Positions 28,201 through 39,097 are shown, counted from the stretch's first letter. The stretch is 42,924 bases of DNA from Streptomyces sennicomposti (GCF_019890635.1 NZ_JAIOAB010000065.1:1-42924), one strand, 5' to 3'. A program made the numbers and translations. The notes: generated by a model not told the origin, from the sequence alone.

Positions 28201-29181
28201 CGCGTACAGCGGCAGGACCTCGGTGAACCGGTACTGCTTCTTGTTCAGCGCGTCCGCGGTGTCGCGGATCTCCCGCTCGCCGGAGAGGAAGACGAGGATG
28301 TCCCCGGGGCCCTCCGCCATCAGCTCCTCGACGGCGTCGGTGATCGCGGTGATCTGGTCGCGGTCCGCGTCGTCGGAGTCCTCCTCCAGCAGCGGCCGGT
28401 AGCGCACCTCCACCGGATACGTCCGCCCGCTCACCTCGATGATCGGCGCGTCCCCGAAGTGCCGGGAGAACCGCTCGGGGTCGATGGTGGCCGAGGTGAT
28501 GACGACCTTGAGGTCCGGCCGCTTGGGCAGCAGCTGCGCCAGGTAGCCGAGCAGGAAGTCGATGTTGAGGGACCGTTCGTGGGCCTCGTCGATGATGATC
28601 GTGTCGTAGGCGCGCAGCTCGCGGTCGGTCTGGATCTCGGCGAGCAGGATGCCGTCCGTCATCAGCTTGACGAAGGTGGCCTCCGGGTCGACCTGGTCGG
28701 TGAACCGCACCTTCCAGCCGACGGCCTCGCCGAGCGGCGTGTCCAGTTCCTCCGCCACGCGCTCGGCGACCGTGCGGGCCGCGATCCGGCGAGGCTGGGT
28801 GTGCCCGATCATGCCCCGCACGCCCCGGCCCAGCTCCATGCAGATCTTCGGGATCTGCGTGGTCTTGCCGGACCCGGTCTCACCGGCCACGATGACGACC
28901 TGATGATCGCGGATGGCCGCCGCGATCGCGTCCTTCTTCTGGCTGACCGGCAGCTGTTCGGGGTAGCTGACGGCGGGCACGCGGGAGCGCCGCGCGGCCA
29001 TGCGTTCCTCGGCCTTGGCGACCTCGGCCTCGATCTCGGTGAGAACGGCGGCGCGCGCCTCCGGCTTGCGGATCTTGCGCGCGCCTTCGAGCCGGCGCCC
29101 GAGGCGGTGCGCGTCGCGCAGCGACAACTCGGTCAGACGGGAGGCGAGAGCGCCCAGGGCGGGGGCGGGATGCGTAGACAT
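25204..29181 (-). CDS. hrpA: ATP-dependent RNA helicase HrpA
   Basis: HrpA is a DEAH-box 3'-to-5' RNA helicase; in E. coli it rescues stalled ribosomes. The product has 1325 residues, close to E. coli HrpA. Walker A is GETGSGKTT (100-108), the DEAH box is IIIDEAHERS (198-201) and motif III is SAT (230-232). Helicase domain 2 has ETSLTVPGIKYVIDPG and QRKGRCGRTSDG. The helicase-associated and OB-fold regions follow, and then a DUF3418 C-terminal region of about 600 residues with repeated charged helices. The ATG start at 29181 is the first good one; the ribosome site is weak (GGTGAGAT). It stands alone on the minus strand. Confidence 0.96.
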   Translation of the reverse strand: MSTHPAPALGALASRLTELSLRDAHRLGRRLEGARKIRKPEARAAVLTEIEAEVAKAEERMAARRSRVPAVSYPEQLPVSQKKDAIAAAIRDHQVVIVAGETGSGKTTQIPKICMELGRGVRGMIGHTQPRRIAARTVAERVAEELDTPLGEAVGWKVRFTDQVDPEATFVKLMTDGILLAEIQTDRELRAYDTIIIDEAHERSLNIDFLLGYLAQLLPKRPDLKVVITSATIDPERFSRHFGDAPIIEVSGRTYPVEVRYRPLLEEDSDDADRDQITAITDAVEELMAEGPGDILVFLSGEREIRDTADALNKKQYRFTEVLPLYARLSHAEQHRVFQQHTGRRIVLATNVAETSLTVPGIKYVIDPGFARISRYSHRTKVQRLPIEPISQASANQRKGRCGRTSDGICIRLYSEDDFLARPEFTDAEILRTNLASVILQMTAAGLGDIEKFPFIDPPDHRNIRDGVQLLQELGALDPAQKDPRKRLTQTGRKLAQLPVDPRLARMVLEADRNGCAREVMVIAAALSIQDPRERPADKQTQADQQHARFRDETSDFLAFLNLWRYVREQQKERGSSSFRRMCKQEFLNFLRIREWQDIYTQLRTVAKQMGIHLNEDDAPADRVHVSLLAGLLSHIGMKDVKESKDSAPGARRDGSRGEYLGARNAKFAIFPGSALFKKPPRFVMSAELVETSRLWARVNAKIEPEWVEPLAEHLLKRTYSEPHWEKDQAAVMAYEKVTLYGVPIVAQRKVNYGRIDPEASRELFIRNALVEGDWRTHHKFFADNRKLLSEVEELEHRARRRDIVVDDETLFDFYDQRVPEHVVSGAHFDSWWKRKRQEQPDFLDFEREMLIRESAEAVTKADYPDSWRQGNLKFRVTYQFEPGADADGVTVHIPLQVLNQVTDEGFDWQIPGLREEVVTELIRSLPKPIRRNYVPAPNFAKRFLDTAVPLQEPLTLTMARELKRMVGVPFEAEDFDWSKVPDHLKITFRIVDERRRKLAEDKDLEALKLRLRPKARKALSQAAAATAERTGGEALERTGLTDWTIGSLTRIFETRRAGQPVKAYPALVDDGDTVSVRLFDTEAEQAEAMWKGTRRLILRNIPVNPAKFASEKLTNQQKLALSANPHGSIQALFDDCAMAAADRLIGEFGGPAWDEESYRKLYDKVRAEIVDLTVRAVGQVQQVLAAWQACERRLKAVRSPALLPNLTDVRAQLDALVKPGFVTEAGIRRLPDLMRYLVAVDRRLQQMPTNVQRDTTRMEKVHEMRDEYAWLLEQLPQGRPVPQQVRDIRWMIEELRVSYFAHALGTAYPVSDKRIVKAIDAAAP

Positions 29182-29354
29182 ACGCGATCCAGGATCTCAC
29201 CTCGGGGAAATTGCGCGCGAATGATTTCCCGGCCCGGTCGGAGGGCCGGGCCGGTGAGCGGGTTCCGGTGTGGCGACGGCAGCCGGTGTGGCGACGGCAG
29301 CCGAGGCGGGGCGGCAAGCCGAGGCGGAGGCGAAAGGGGGGGCGACCGTGCGGG

Positions 29355-29768
29355 TCAGCAGTGCTGGCCGGAGCGGAAGCCGCTCTTGTATCCGTCCTTG
29401 TAGCCGCGCTGGTAGTCCCGGCCGGAGTCCTTCTTCACGGTGGGGGACTTGTCCGCCTTCAGACGGGAGGCGTCCGCCCTGTTCGTCTGGACGTGGACGA
29501 GGGCCTGCTTACCGCCGTGGTCGCGGTGGTCACCGTGGTGATCGCACTTGTGACGGCCGTCACGGAAACCGTTCTTGAAGCCGTCCTTGAAGCCGCGCTG
29601 GTAGTCCCGGTCAGAGGTGGGGGCCTTCGCGGTGGTGCTGACGTGGGTCTCGCTGGGCGCCGCGACGGCCTGCTGATAGCCGACCGGGCCGAGAACGACG
29701 GTCGCGGCGAGGAAGGCCGACCCCAGGACGGCGGCCCGCTTTCCGGGACCTCTATGAGTGGTGGGCAT
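29355..29768 (-). CDS. Small secreted protein with two RDYQRG-K-DG repeats
   Basis: The product has 137 residues from ATG 29768, with GGGGGCGAG upstream. A Sec signal peptide is clear: basic RGPGKRAAV, the hydrophobic core LGSAFLAATVVLGPVG, and a likely cut after AVAA (about 37). The mature protein has two near-copies of an aromatic/basic/glycine unit: RDYQRGFKDGFKNGFRDG (54-71) and RDYQRGYKDGYKSGFRSG (117-134). They are linked by a His/Asp-rich segment, KCDHHGDHRDHGG. There are two cysteines, Cys75 and the last residue. I do not recognise a family. The linker could bind metal. Confidence 0.8.
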   Translation of the reverse strand: MPTTHRGPGKRAAVLGSAFLAATVVLGPVGYQQAVAAPSETHVSTTAKAPTSDRDYQRGFKDGFKNGFRDGRHKCDHHGDHRDHGGKQALVHVQTNRADASRLKADKSPTVKKDSGRDYQRGYKDGYKSGFRSGQHC

Positions 29769-29905
29769 GCTCGCCCCCTTTTATGCGGTTCTCACCTGGT
29801 TCTCACGTTTCACATTAGTCACCCGTTCGGCCCCCGCAACCGCACGCGGACGCATCGGAAGGCCGCGCGCGGACGCACCCGAAGACCGCGCGCGGACGCA
29901 CGAGA

Positions 29906-29938
29906 AAGCCCCTCTCCGTCGATGCCGGAGAGGGGCTT
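29906..29938 (-). terminator. Terminator after the tRNA-Phe/Asp/Glu cluster
   Basis: Thirteen-base arms AAGCCCCTCTCCG/CGGAGAGGGGCTT; on the minus strand it is followed by TCTCG and lies 20 bases past tRNA-Phe. Just beyond it (29825-29905) is an imperfect 24-base repeat around CGCGCGGACGCAC, about three copies. Confidence 0.8.
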
Positions 29939-29958
29939 CTGCCCGATGCGGGCTGTTG

Positions 29959-30032
29959 TGGCTGGGGCCGGGGTCGAACCGGCGACCTATCGCTTTTCAG
30001 GCGATCGCTCGTACCAACTGAGCTACCCAGCC
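29959..30032 (-). tRNA. tRNA-Phe (anticodon GAA)
   Basis: On the minus strand this 74-base gene starts GGCTGGGTAGCTCAG, has the anticodon arm ATCGCCTGAAAAGCGAT and the T-arm CGGTTCGACCCCG, and closes CCCAGCC plus A. Confidence 0.96.
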
Positions 30033-30037
30033 ACGAG

Positions 30038-30051
30038 GTTTCACGTGAAAC
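30038..30051. promoter_or_regulatory. parS site between tRNA-Phe and tRNA-Asp
   Basis: A perfect GTTTCACGTGAAAC core lies within a longer 20-base palindrome, 30035-30054 (GAGGTTTCACGTGAAACCTC). It is five bases from each neighbouring tRNA gene. This is a ParB-binding centromere site by sequence, the second in the window. Confidence 0.9.
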
Positions 30052-30056
30052 CTCAG

Positions 30057-30131
30057 CGGTCCTGACGGGATTTGAACCCGCGGCCTCCACCTTGACAGGG
30101 TGGCGAGCACTCCAAACTGCTCCACAGGACC
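30057..30131 (-). tRNA. tRNA-Asp (anticodon GTC), copy 2
   Basis: This is identical over 75 bases to the gene at 25036-25110, with the anticodon arm CCACCCTGTCAAGGTGG. It is the middle gene of a Glu-Asp-Phe tRNA cluster on the minus strand. Confidence 0.96.
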
Positions 30132-30180
30132 ATCTGGTTGTGTGCGAACCAACGTGAGTAGTGTCGCACACCGTACTGCG

Positions 30181-30253
30181 TGCCCCCAACGGGATTCGAA
30201 CCCGTGCTACCGCCTTGAAAGGGCGGCGTCCTAGGCCGCTAGACGATGAGGGC
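30181..30253 (-). tRNA. tRNA-Glu (anticodon TTC)
   Basis: On the minus strand this 73-base gene starts GCCCTCATCGTCTAG and has the anticodon arm CCGCCCTTTCAAGGCGG, the T-arm CGGGTTCGAATCCCG and the acceptor TGGGGGC plus A. It is first in the tRNA cluster. Confidence 0.96.
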
Positions 30254-30333
30254 TATCGGCCCGCCTGGGCGCTTCTCAGCGCGTCGGGGACGTGAGAAGC
30301 ATATGGGATGGCAGGGGGTATCGCCAAAACCGT

Positions 30334-32145
<1,812 letters not shown>

Positions 32146-32245
32146 TGGTCGCGTATGCCCATGGGGGAGGCGGGATATTCCGGCGCCGCGGGACCGGGGC
32201 CGCGGGGCCGTCCGGGGCGCGGCGGGTGGTCGGTGGGGCCGGGGG

Positions 32246-32345
32246 ACGGCCGGTGGGGTGGGGTACGGCCGGTGGGGTGGGGTACGGCCGGCCGGCGGGG
32301 TACGGCCGGTGGCCGGTGGGGCGGGGAACGGCCGGTGGCCGGTGG
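32246..32345. repeat. Minisatellite-like 19-base repeat in the divergent promoter region
   Basis: ACGGCCGGTGGGGTGGGGT occurs twice exactly (32246 and 32265) and then in decaying form (32284, 32302, about 32327). It sits between the divergent phosphoesterase and zincin genes, where promoters should be. Confidence 0.8.
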
Positions 32346-32434
32346 ATTGGAGTGGGGCGGGGGGCAGTGCGCCCGGGTACGGCAGCCGGCCGGGGGCCGG
32401 ATGTCCGTGGTGCGGGCGGGGGTCGTACCGGACA

Positions 32435-32794
32435 ATGGCCCTTGTGCTGGAGATGACGCGCGAGCAGTTCGAGGAACTGGTGGCCGAGGCCCTGGACCGG
32501 ATCCCGCCGGAGCTGACCCGGCTGATGGACAACGTCGCGGTGTTCGTCGAGGACGAACCGCCCGCCGACGACCCGGAGCTGCTCGGGCTGTACGAGGGCA
32601 CCCCGCTGACCGAGCGCGGCGAGTGGTACGCGGGCGTGCTGCCCGACCGGATCACGATCTATCGCGGGCCGACGCTGCGGATGTGCGAGACGCGCGAGGA
32701 CGTGGTCGCGGAGACCGAGGTGACCGTGGTGCACGAGATCGCCCACCACTTCGGGATCGACGACGCGCGGCTGCACGCACTGGGGTACGGCTGA
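32435..32794 (+). CDS. Small zincin-type metallopeptidase family protein
   Basis: The product has 119 residues from ATG 32435. The alternative GTG at 32444 (VLEMTREQFEELV) is as likely; neither has a strong ribosome site. The core is EMTREQFEELVAEALDRIPPEL, and then a zinc-binding HEIAHHFGI (HExxH) in a helix near residue 100, with a second-shell acidic DDARLHALGYG end. It belongs to the minimal one-domain zincin family common in actinobacteria, whose substrate is not known. No signal peptide is seen, so it is probably cytosolic. Confidence 0.88.
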   Translation: MALVLEMTREQFEELVAEALDRIPPELTRLMDNVAVFVEDEPPADDPELLGLYEGTPLTERGEWYAGVLPDRITIYRGPTLRMCETREDVVAETEVTVVHEIAHHFGIDDARLHALGYG

Positions 32795-33153
32795 GGGGGC
32801 CGGCTGCTCGCGCTCGGGGGTGCCACGCGTAGACCTGCGATCCGCGCGCTCGGGTGCGAGGACGCGTAGATCCGGCTGCTTGGGTTCGGGGGGCGGCGCG
32901 TAGGCCCGGCTGTTTGCGTCCGGGGTGCGACGCGGGGACCCGGCTGCTCGTCCGTCGCGGGGTGCGGCTGAGGGCACCTGGCGGGGCGCGGCCGAGGGGG
33001 CCCGGCGAGGTGCGGCCGAGGGGGCCCGGCGGGGTGCCGCTCCGGCGACCCGGCCGCCCGCGCGGTGGTGCGGCGGTGTGGCTGGGGGACCGTTTCCTTT
33101 TGCGGGCGTGGGGAGTTGGGCACGGAGACTTCTTCCTCCCGGAGGTGGCTCCC
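32795..33153. other. Intergenic region with decayed repeats
   Basis: No gene is seen in 359 bases. Three imperfect copies of a unit of roughly 37 bases containing ACGCGTAGA-CCGGCTGCTTG occur between about 32825 and 32950. A 27-base unit containing GCGGCCGAGGGGGCCCGGCG is then repeated near 32985-33040. The right end carries the ribosome site of the lipoprotein gene (GGAGGTGG). Confidence 0.5.
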
Positions 33154-33717
33154 GTGCGCCCCTTGTCTGTTCCCGTCCGGCTCGCCGCCGTGGCCGCCGC
33201 CCTCACCGCCGCCACCGGCTGTGTGAACGTGGCGGACCACGACAGCGGCGGCGCCCGGCCGTCGCACTCCGCGGGGCGCGGCGGCGACGCGGCCCACGAG
33301 GACGCGGCGGCGGGGTCCGGGGGCGGCGCGGGGCGGGCCGGCGGTCCGGCCGACGGCAAGCACGGGCACGGCGGGAAGACGGCCGGGAAGGACGGGGCGT
33401 CGCCCTCCGCGTCGGCGGCCTCGCCGTCGGCGGCGGCCAGCGCGTCGGCGACGGCGCCCGGCAGGCCGGGGCAGCCCGGGAAGCCGCCGAAGGCGGGCGA
33501 CCCCACGCCGACGGACGCGGCGCCGCCCCCGCAGCAGACCTCGGCCGCGCCGGAGCCGCCCCCGGCCTCCACCCCGCCCCCGCCGCCCGCGACGGAGCCG
33601 CCGCCGGCCGAGCCCTCGTCGTCGGCGCACGAGGGCCCCGGACCGCAACTGGAGCGGCGCGAACCGGCGCCGTACCCGGGCCGGCCCGGGCGCAGACCGG
33701 GAGCGACGACCGTCTGA
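33154..33717 (+). CDS. Proline-rich lipoprotein
   Basis: The product has 187 residues from GTG 33154 with GGAGG nine bases upstream. The signal peptide VRPLSVPVRLAAVAAALTAATGC ends in a lipobox with the lipidated Cys at residue 23 (quoted in pieces: VPVRLAAVAAALTA, ATGC). The mature chain is almost entirely low complexity: Gly/Ala/His/Asp, then Ser/Ala, then Pro/Glu/Thr. No folded domain is evident, so it may be a cell-wall spanning linker. Similar sequences in Streptomyces are poorly conserved. An active fold is not supported. Confidence 0.65.
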   Translation: MRPLSVPVRLAAVAAALTAATGCVNVADHDSGGARPSHSAGRGGDAAHEDAAAGSGGGAGRAGGPADGKHGHGGKTAGKDGASPSASAASPSAAASASATAPGRPGQPGKPPKAGDPTPTDAAPPPQQTSAAPEPPPASTPPPPPATEPPPAEPSSSAHEGPGPQLERREPAPYPGRPGRRPGATTV

Positions 33718-33748
33718 CCTGCCCCGATGGCGCTGCTCGCCGACGGGT

Positions 33749-33778
33749 TTGCCTTTGGGGGTGAGGAGTGCGTATGGT
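33749..33778 (+). promoter_or_regulatory. Candidate promoter of the DEAD-box helicase gene
   Basis: TTGCCT (33749-33754), an 18-base spacer and TATGGT (33773-33778) form a plausible sigma-70-type promoter. It leaves an untranslated leader of about 150 bases before the ATG at 33937. Long leaders are common on cold-inducible RNA helicase genes. Confidence 0.45.
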
Positions 33779-33936
33779 GGTAGATCGTTTGATCCCATTT
33801 GCCCGGCGCCCACGCAGAGCGCGCCGTGTGGCGCGTACTCTCCTTTGCCGTGGCTGACCGCATCGAGGCGGTCGTGGTGCGAAACACGGAGTTGACGGGC
33901 GCGTGCCGAAGAGACTCCGGAAGGTTTCGCATTCGC

Positions 33937-36219
<2,283 letters not shown>

Positions 36220-36238
36220 CACCTGCTGAGGTGACACC

Positions 36239-36276
36239 GGAAGGGCCCGTACGACACCACTCGTACGGGCCCTTCC
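36239..36276 (+). terminator. Terminator after the DEAD-box helicase
   Basis: Sixteen-base perfect arms, GGAAGGGCCCGTACGA and its complement, with a six-base loop, lie 20 bases after the stop codon. Confidence 0.85.
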
Positions 36277-36382
36277 GCATCCCCGACAGCCTCACCCGTA
36301 CGCCACACTTCCGCCCGGCTCCCCGATACCCGATCGGCGACGCGGCCTCCTACGGCTATGCTCGGGGAGGCAACATCGCCTG

Positions 36383-36455
36383 GGGCCCTTAGCTCAATTG
36401 GCAGAGCAGTGGACTTTTAATCCATTGGTTGTGGGTTCGAGTCCCACAGGGCCTA
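36383..36455 (+). tRNA. tRNA-Lys (anticodon TTT), island integration site
   Basis: This 73-base gene starts GGGCCCTTAGCTCAATTGG and has the anticodon arm TGGACTTTTAATCCA, the T-arm GTGGGTTCGAGTCCCAC and the acceptor AGGGCCT plus A. The first pair is G-U. An integrase remnant begins 35 bases past its 3' end, so it is the likely attB of the element to the right. No second copy of its 3' end is seen in the window. Confidence 0.95.
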
Positions 36456-36489
36456 CGGATGCGGGGGAGGGTTCACCCCCTCTGACCTG

Positions 36490-37053
36490 CTACGCAGCGC
36501 CCGGGTCGGCTTCGGTCGGCTCGGGCGCTGCTTCGTTTTCCGGCTCTTGCGTGAGCGATCCGTGAGCGGTTGCGCCTGTGTCCTGCGGATCGGCCGGGAC
36601 CGAGGCGGACGGTTCGGCAGATGCCGGACGAGAGCGGGGGATCAGCTTCGCCGCCTTCTCGGCGACCTCACGGTCCAGCTCGGGGAGCAGGCTCGTGTAC
36701 GTGTCCGACGTCAGCGTGGTGGTGGAGTGCCGGAGCGTCTCCTTCACGGTGTGGATGTCGCCACCGCCTCCGTGTGTCAGCGTCGCGGCCACGTGGCGCA
36801 GGTCCCGCAGGGTGATGGGCGGCAGGTCGGTCGTGGCGAGGATGCGGCGGAAGGTCTCCGAAACCTTCTCCGGGTGGACCTAGGAGCCGTCTTCCTTCGT
36901 GAACACCTTGCCGGTGTCCTGCCAGGCGGAGCCCCACTCGGCGCGCTCTTTGTCCTGGCGGGCTTTGTGGTCGCGCAGCACTGCGATGTTCATGCTGTCG
37001 AGCGCAATCGTGTTTGCGCTGCCGTCCGTCTTCGACTCGGACTCGTAGGGGTC
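36490..37053 (-). pseudogene. Tyrosine recombinase/integrase, C-terminal remnant with internal amber codon
   Basis: The frame is open from 37053 to the stop at 36490 (188 codons) except for TAG at 36880-36882, where EDGS is followed by VHPEKVSETFRRIL and a Trp would be expected. The order SANTIALDSMNIAVLRDHKARQ, LPPITLRDLRHVAATLTHGGG and DIHTVKETLRHSTTTLTSDTY gives the catalytic Arg, the His box (LRHST) and the Tyr nucleophile of phage-type integrases. The N-terminal two thirds is missing: TGA stands just upstream, and other sequence follows. The orientation toward tRNA-Lys is usual for actinobacterial integrative elements. Confidence 0.88.
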
Positions 37054-37127
37054 TCAGCCGTCGACTGGCGTGGTCGGAGGCCGTCGACGTCCGGGATGGG
37101 TGGGGTCACTGTGGCCGGGGTGCTCAC
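36990..37127 (-). pseudogene. 5' fragment of an unknown gene fused out of frame to the integrase remnant
   Basis: From GTG 37127, with GGGAG nine bases upstream, a short frame reads STPATVTPPIPDVDGLRPRQ. It then runs across the integrase remnant in the wrong frame to a stop at 36990. It lies 20 bases after the ATP-binding remnant, like a downstream operon gene. I read it as the surviving start of a gene whose body was deleted. The alternative is a chance frame. Confidence 0.35.
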
Positions 37128-37147
37128 TCGTCGCTCCCTATGAGGAG

Positions 37148-37564
37148 TTAGGCCCATACCTCTTTGCCCCATGGACGCCTGCCCAGGCCGTGCAGGTCAA
37201 AGCCCCAGCGGTCGGCAATGCCGTCAATCAGGAGCAGGCCACGCCCTGACTCGTCGTCCTCACCAGCCTGGCCGTGGACCGGTAGGCGCGAAGGCGCCCC
37301 GTCCACGACCCCCACATGTACCCGTGCCGCGCTCGGCCGCCCAACAATCAGGTGGATCGAGTGGCACGGCGTGTGGCTGACGGCTCTCGCGATCAGCTCT
37401 GACGTGATCAGCGTGGCGACGTCAGCGAAGTCATCTAGGTGCCGTACTCCGAGGGCGTCACGGACGAGCTTGCGGCCGATCTTGGCCGTGAACGGCTTAC
37501 ACGGGAAGGACTGGCTGTAGGCAGGTGGCTGGCGGGCGGACCTGAACTGGCGTACTAATACTCG
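37148..37564 (-). pseudogene. HATPase_c_2-type ATP-binding regulator, start lost
   Basis: The minus-strand frame is open from 37564 to TAA at 37148 (138 residues). It reads SFPCKPFTAKIGRKLVRDAL, then DFADVATLITSELIARAVSH (N-box), VGVVDGAPSRLPV and the G-box SGRGLLLIDGIADRWGFDL, and ends GRRPWGKEVWA. This is the Streptomyces anti-sigma/SpoIIAB-like ATPase family, often carried by integrative elements. No ATG, GTG or TTG lies between the upstream stop (37565-37567) and the domain, so translation start seems lost. The N-box Asn, normally in ELxxNAxxH, is Arg here (ELIARAVSH). Confidence 0.75.
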
Positions 37565-37628
37565 TCATTGAGGTTGAGCCTTCGCGTTGTCTTGGCGCCC
37601 GGATCACCCCGGAGCCAGCCATCAAACT

Positions 37629-38123
37629 GTGACGTCCATCCTCGACACCGTCCGAGGCGGTGTACGCCGAAGCGCGCGCCGCTCCTCCACACGCCGAAGT
37701 ATGCGGTGACCGCGTTCGGCGAGTGCCTGGACCCACACAGCGGCGATCCGGGGTTCACGGCCGTCCTCGCGTATGCAGACGGACATCCGGTCGGCTACAC
37801 CTACGGCAATACCATCGAGCACGGTGACCGCTACTGGCAGCGCACGAGTCCCGCGCCGGCGGTGAAGTACACCGAGCATCCGGCCGTGGCCCTGAAGGAG
37901 ATCGGTGTCCGGCTGGCCTGGAGGAAGACCGGCACTGCCCGGCGTATCCACGACGCCCTCCTCGCCACACGCGCCGAGCCGTACGTCACGCTTATGGTCA
38001 ACCCAGCCGCTGGCGACGGAAAGGTCCGCGCGCTGTACAGGCTGGGTGTACGAGGCCATCGGGCAGAGCCAGCCGTCACCGGCCTCGCCGGGGCTCACTG
38101 TGATAGTCCGCGCGAGCCGCTGA
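37629..38123 (+). pseudogene. GNAT-family acetyltransferase, multiply frameshifted
   Basis: The central frame reads HTPKYAVTAFGE, then DPGFTAVLAYADGHPVGYTYG, YWQRTSP and the acetyl-CoA loop region EIGVRLAWRKTGTARRIHDALL, followed by YVTLMVNPAAGDGKVRALYR, all usual for GNAT enzymes. At about 38040 the frame shifts: the natural end WVYEAIGQSQPSPASPGLTV is one frame over and stops at 38121-38123. At the 5' side the matching text (SILDTV, then EAVYAEA) is in two further frames. At least three small indels are needed. Confidence 0.78.
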
Positions 38124-38259
38124 CCGGCCCCAAGGATCAACCGCTCAGTTCGTCGGAATGGTTCAAGATGCCGTTCCACTCGATGTCCACCACCCCGCAG
38201 CTCGGCAGACACCGCGCATCCAACACGGCGGATTTGCGTGGGACTCATACGCTCGGGGC

Positions 38260-38850
38260 ATGACGATGACACCGCAGCAGCTTCGTGACCAAGAGCCAAC
38301 TCTGGAACTGATCAACACCGAGCTCGCGTCGCGCATGGCACGGCAGTCGGAGTCGGGAGCGAAGGTGGACACGAAGACGGTCTTCCTGGTGGGGTTTGCA
38401 GCGACGGCTACTCAGTTCCTGGCCTCTCGGAGCTTCGAGCCGTTTACAGGCACCGCAGCCTTTGCTGCATACGCAGTTGCGATCGGCTACGGTATCGCGA
38501 TCTTTAATCTTGCCGAATACGAGGACATCAAGCCTCGCGAGGTCCTGGACACCCACGGGCGTTCGACGAAAGGCGCGGCGCTGGTCGCGCTCGCCGCCAC
38601 GAGGGTGGGGATGTTCGAGAAGAACGCCCATCTGCACGCGCGGAAAACAAGGCGCTGGACGGTCAGTCTGACCATGCTCGTGATCGGGGTCTGCCTGTCA
38701 ACTGCCAGTATCTTGCTGCACACTGATGTCCATGGCAGACACGCAGAACCAGGGGAGCCCTCCCCCTCCCCCTCCACCTCCAGCGCCTCCACCCAGTCTT
38801 ACGGATACCTTCGCCGATCCGACCCTCGTTGGCACGGAGAAGAGGGGTGA
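38260..38850 (+). CDS. Membrane protein with a Pycsar-effector-like DTK motif
   Basis: The product has 196 residues from ATG 38260. A short helix, ELINTELASRMARQSES, leads to AKVDTKTVFLVGFAATATQFL, a membrane segment with a D-T-K at its mouth (37-39). A second segment is FAAYAVAIGYGIAIFNLAEY, a cytosolic helical part follows, and a third segment is WTVSLTMLVIGVCLSTASIL (about 133-152). It ends in a Ser/Pro-rich tail. The DTK before the first helix resembles the DTKA motif of PycTM-type pore-forming effectors, but I cannot confirm the family. TACGCT lies 6 bases before the ATG with no ribosome site, so it may be leaderless. It precedes the TIR-caspase-SLOG genes. Confidence 0.65.
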   Translation: MTMTPQQLRDQEPTLELINTELASRMARQSESGAKVDTKTVFLVGFAATATQFLASRSFEPFTGTAAFAAYAVAIGYGIAIFNLAEYEDIKPREVLDTHGRSTKGAALVALAATRVGMFEKNAHLHARKTRRWTVSLTMLVIGVCLSTASILLHTDVHGRHAEPGEPSPSPSTSSASTQSYGYLRRSDPRWHGEEG

Positions 38851-38933
38851 AGGCAAGCCGGCACCTTCCAGTGCAGGAAGAGGCAGGCCAGCCGCACAGG
38901 GCTGACGGTGCCTGGGCTCCAAGGCAACGACCC

Positions 38934-38962
38934 GTTCCCGGGTGGACAATCCACCCGGGAAC
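38934..38962 (+). terminator. Hairpin between the membrane protein and the TIR-like gene
   Basis: Thirteen-base perfect arms GTTCCCGGGTGGA/TCCACCCGGGAAC with a three-base loop and AAAG after. It suggests that the TIR operon has its own promoter in the following 135 bases. Confidence 0.75.
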
Positions 38963-39097
38963 AAAGCATGGCCGCCCATGGGCAGAGGGTTCATATCTGC
39001 TTGAGGCTGATTGGGCCATAAGCAACTCGTCTGTCAGTGGTCGCCGATAGCCTGTCTGGAACACATACCCCTGGTGAACTAGGAGAGTTGAGCGACC

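Noticed and set aside
25135..29403. 1422-codon plus-strand frame over hrpA
   Set aside because: It is a complement shadow of a certain helicase gene; the composition is Leu/Gly/Arg/Val-rich without motifs.
29798..29815. Possible third parS at CTCACGTTTCACATTAG
   Set aside because: Only one half resembles parS and there is no palindrome.
29825..29905. CGCGCGGACGCAC repeats as a second CRISPR array
   Set aside because: The unit and spacing are only about 24 bases in total and copies abut; there are no spacers.
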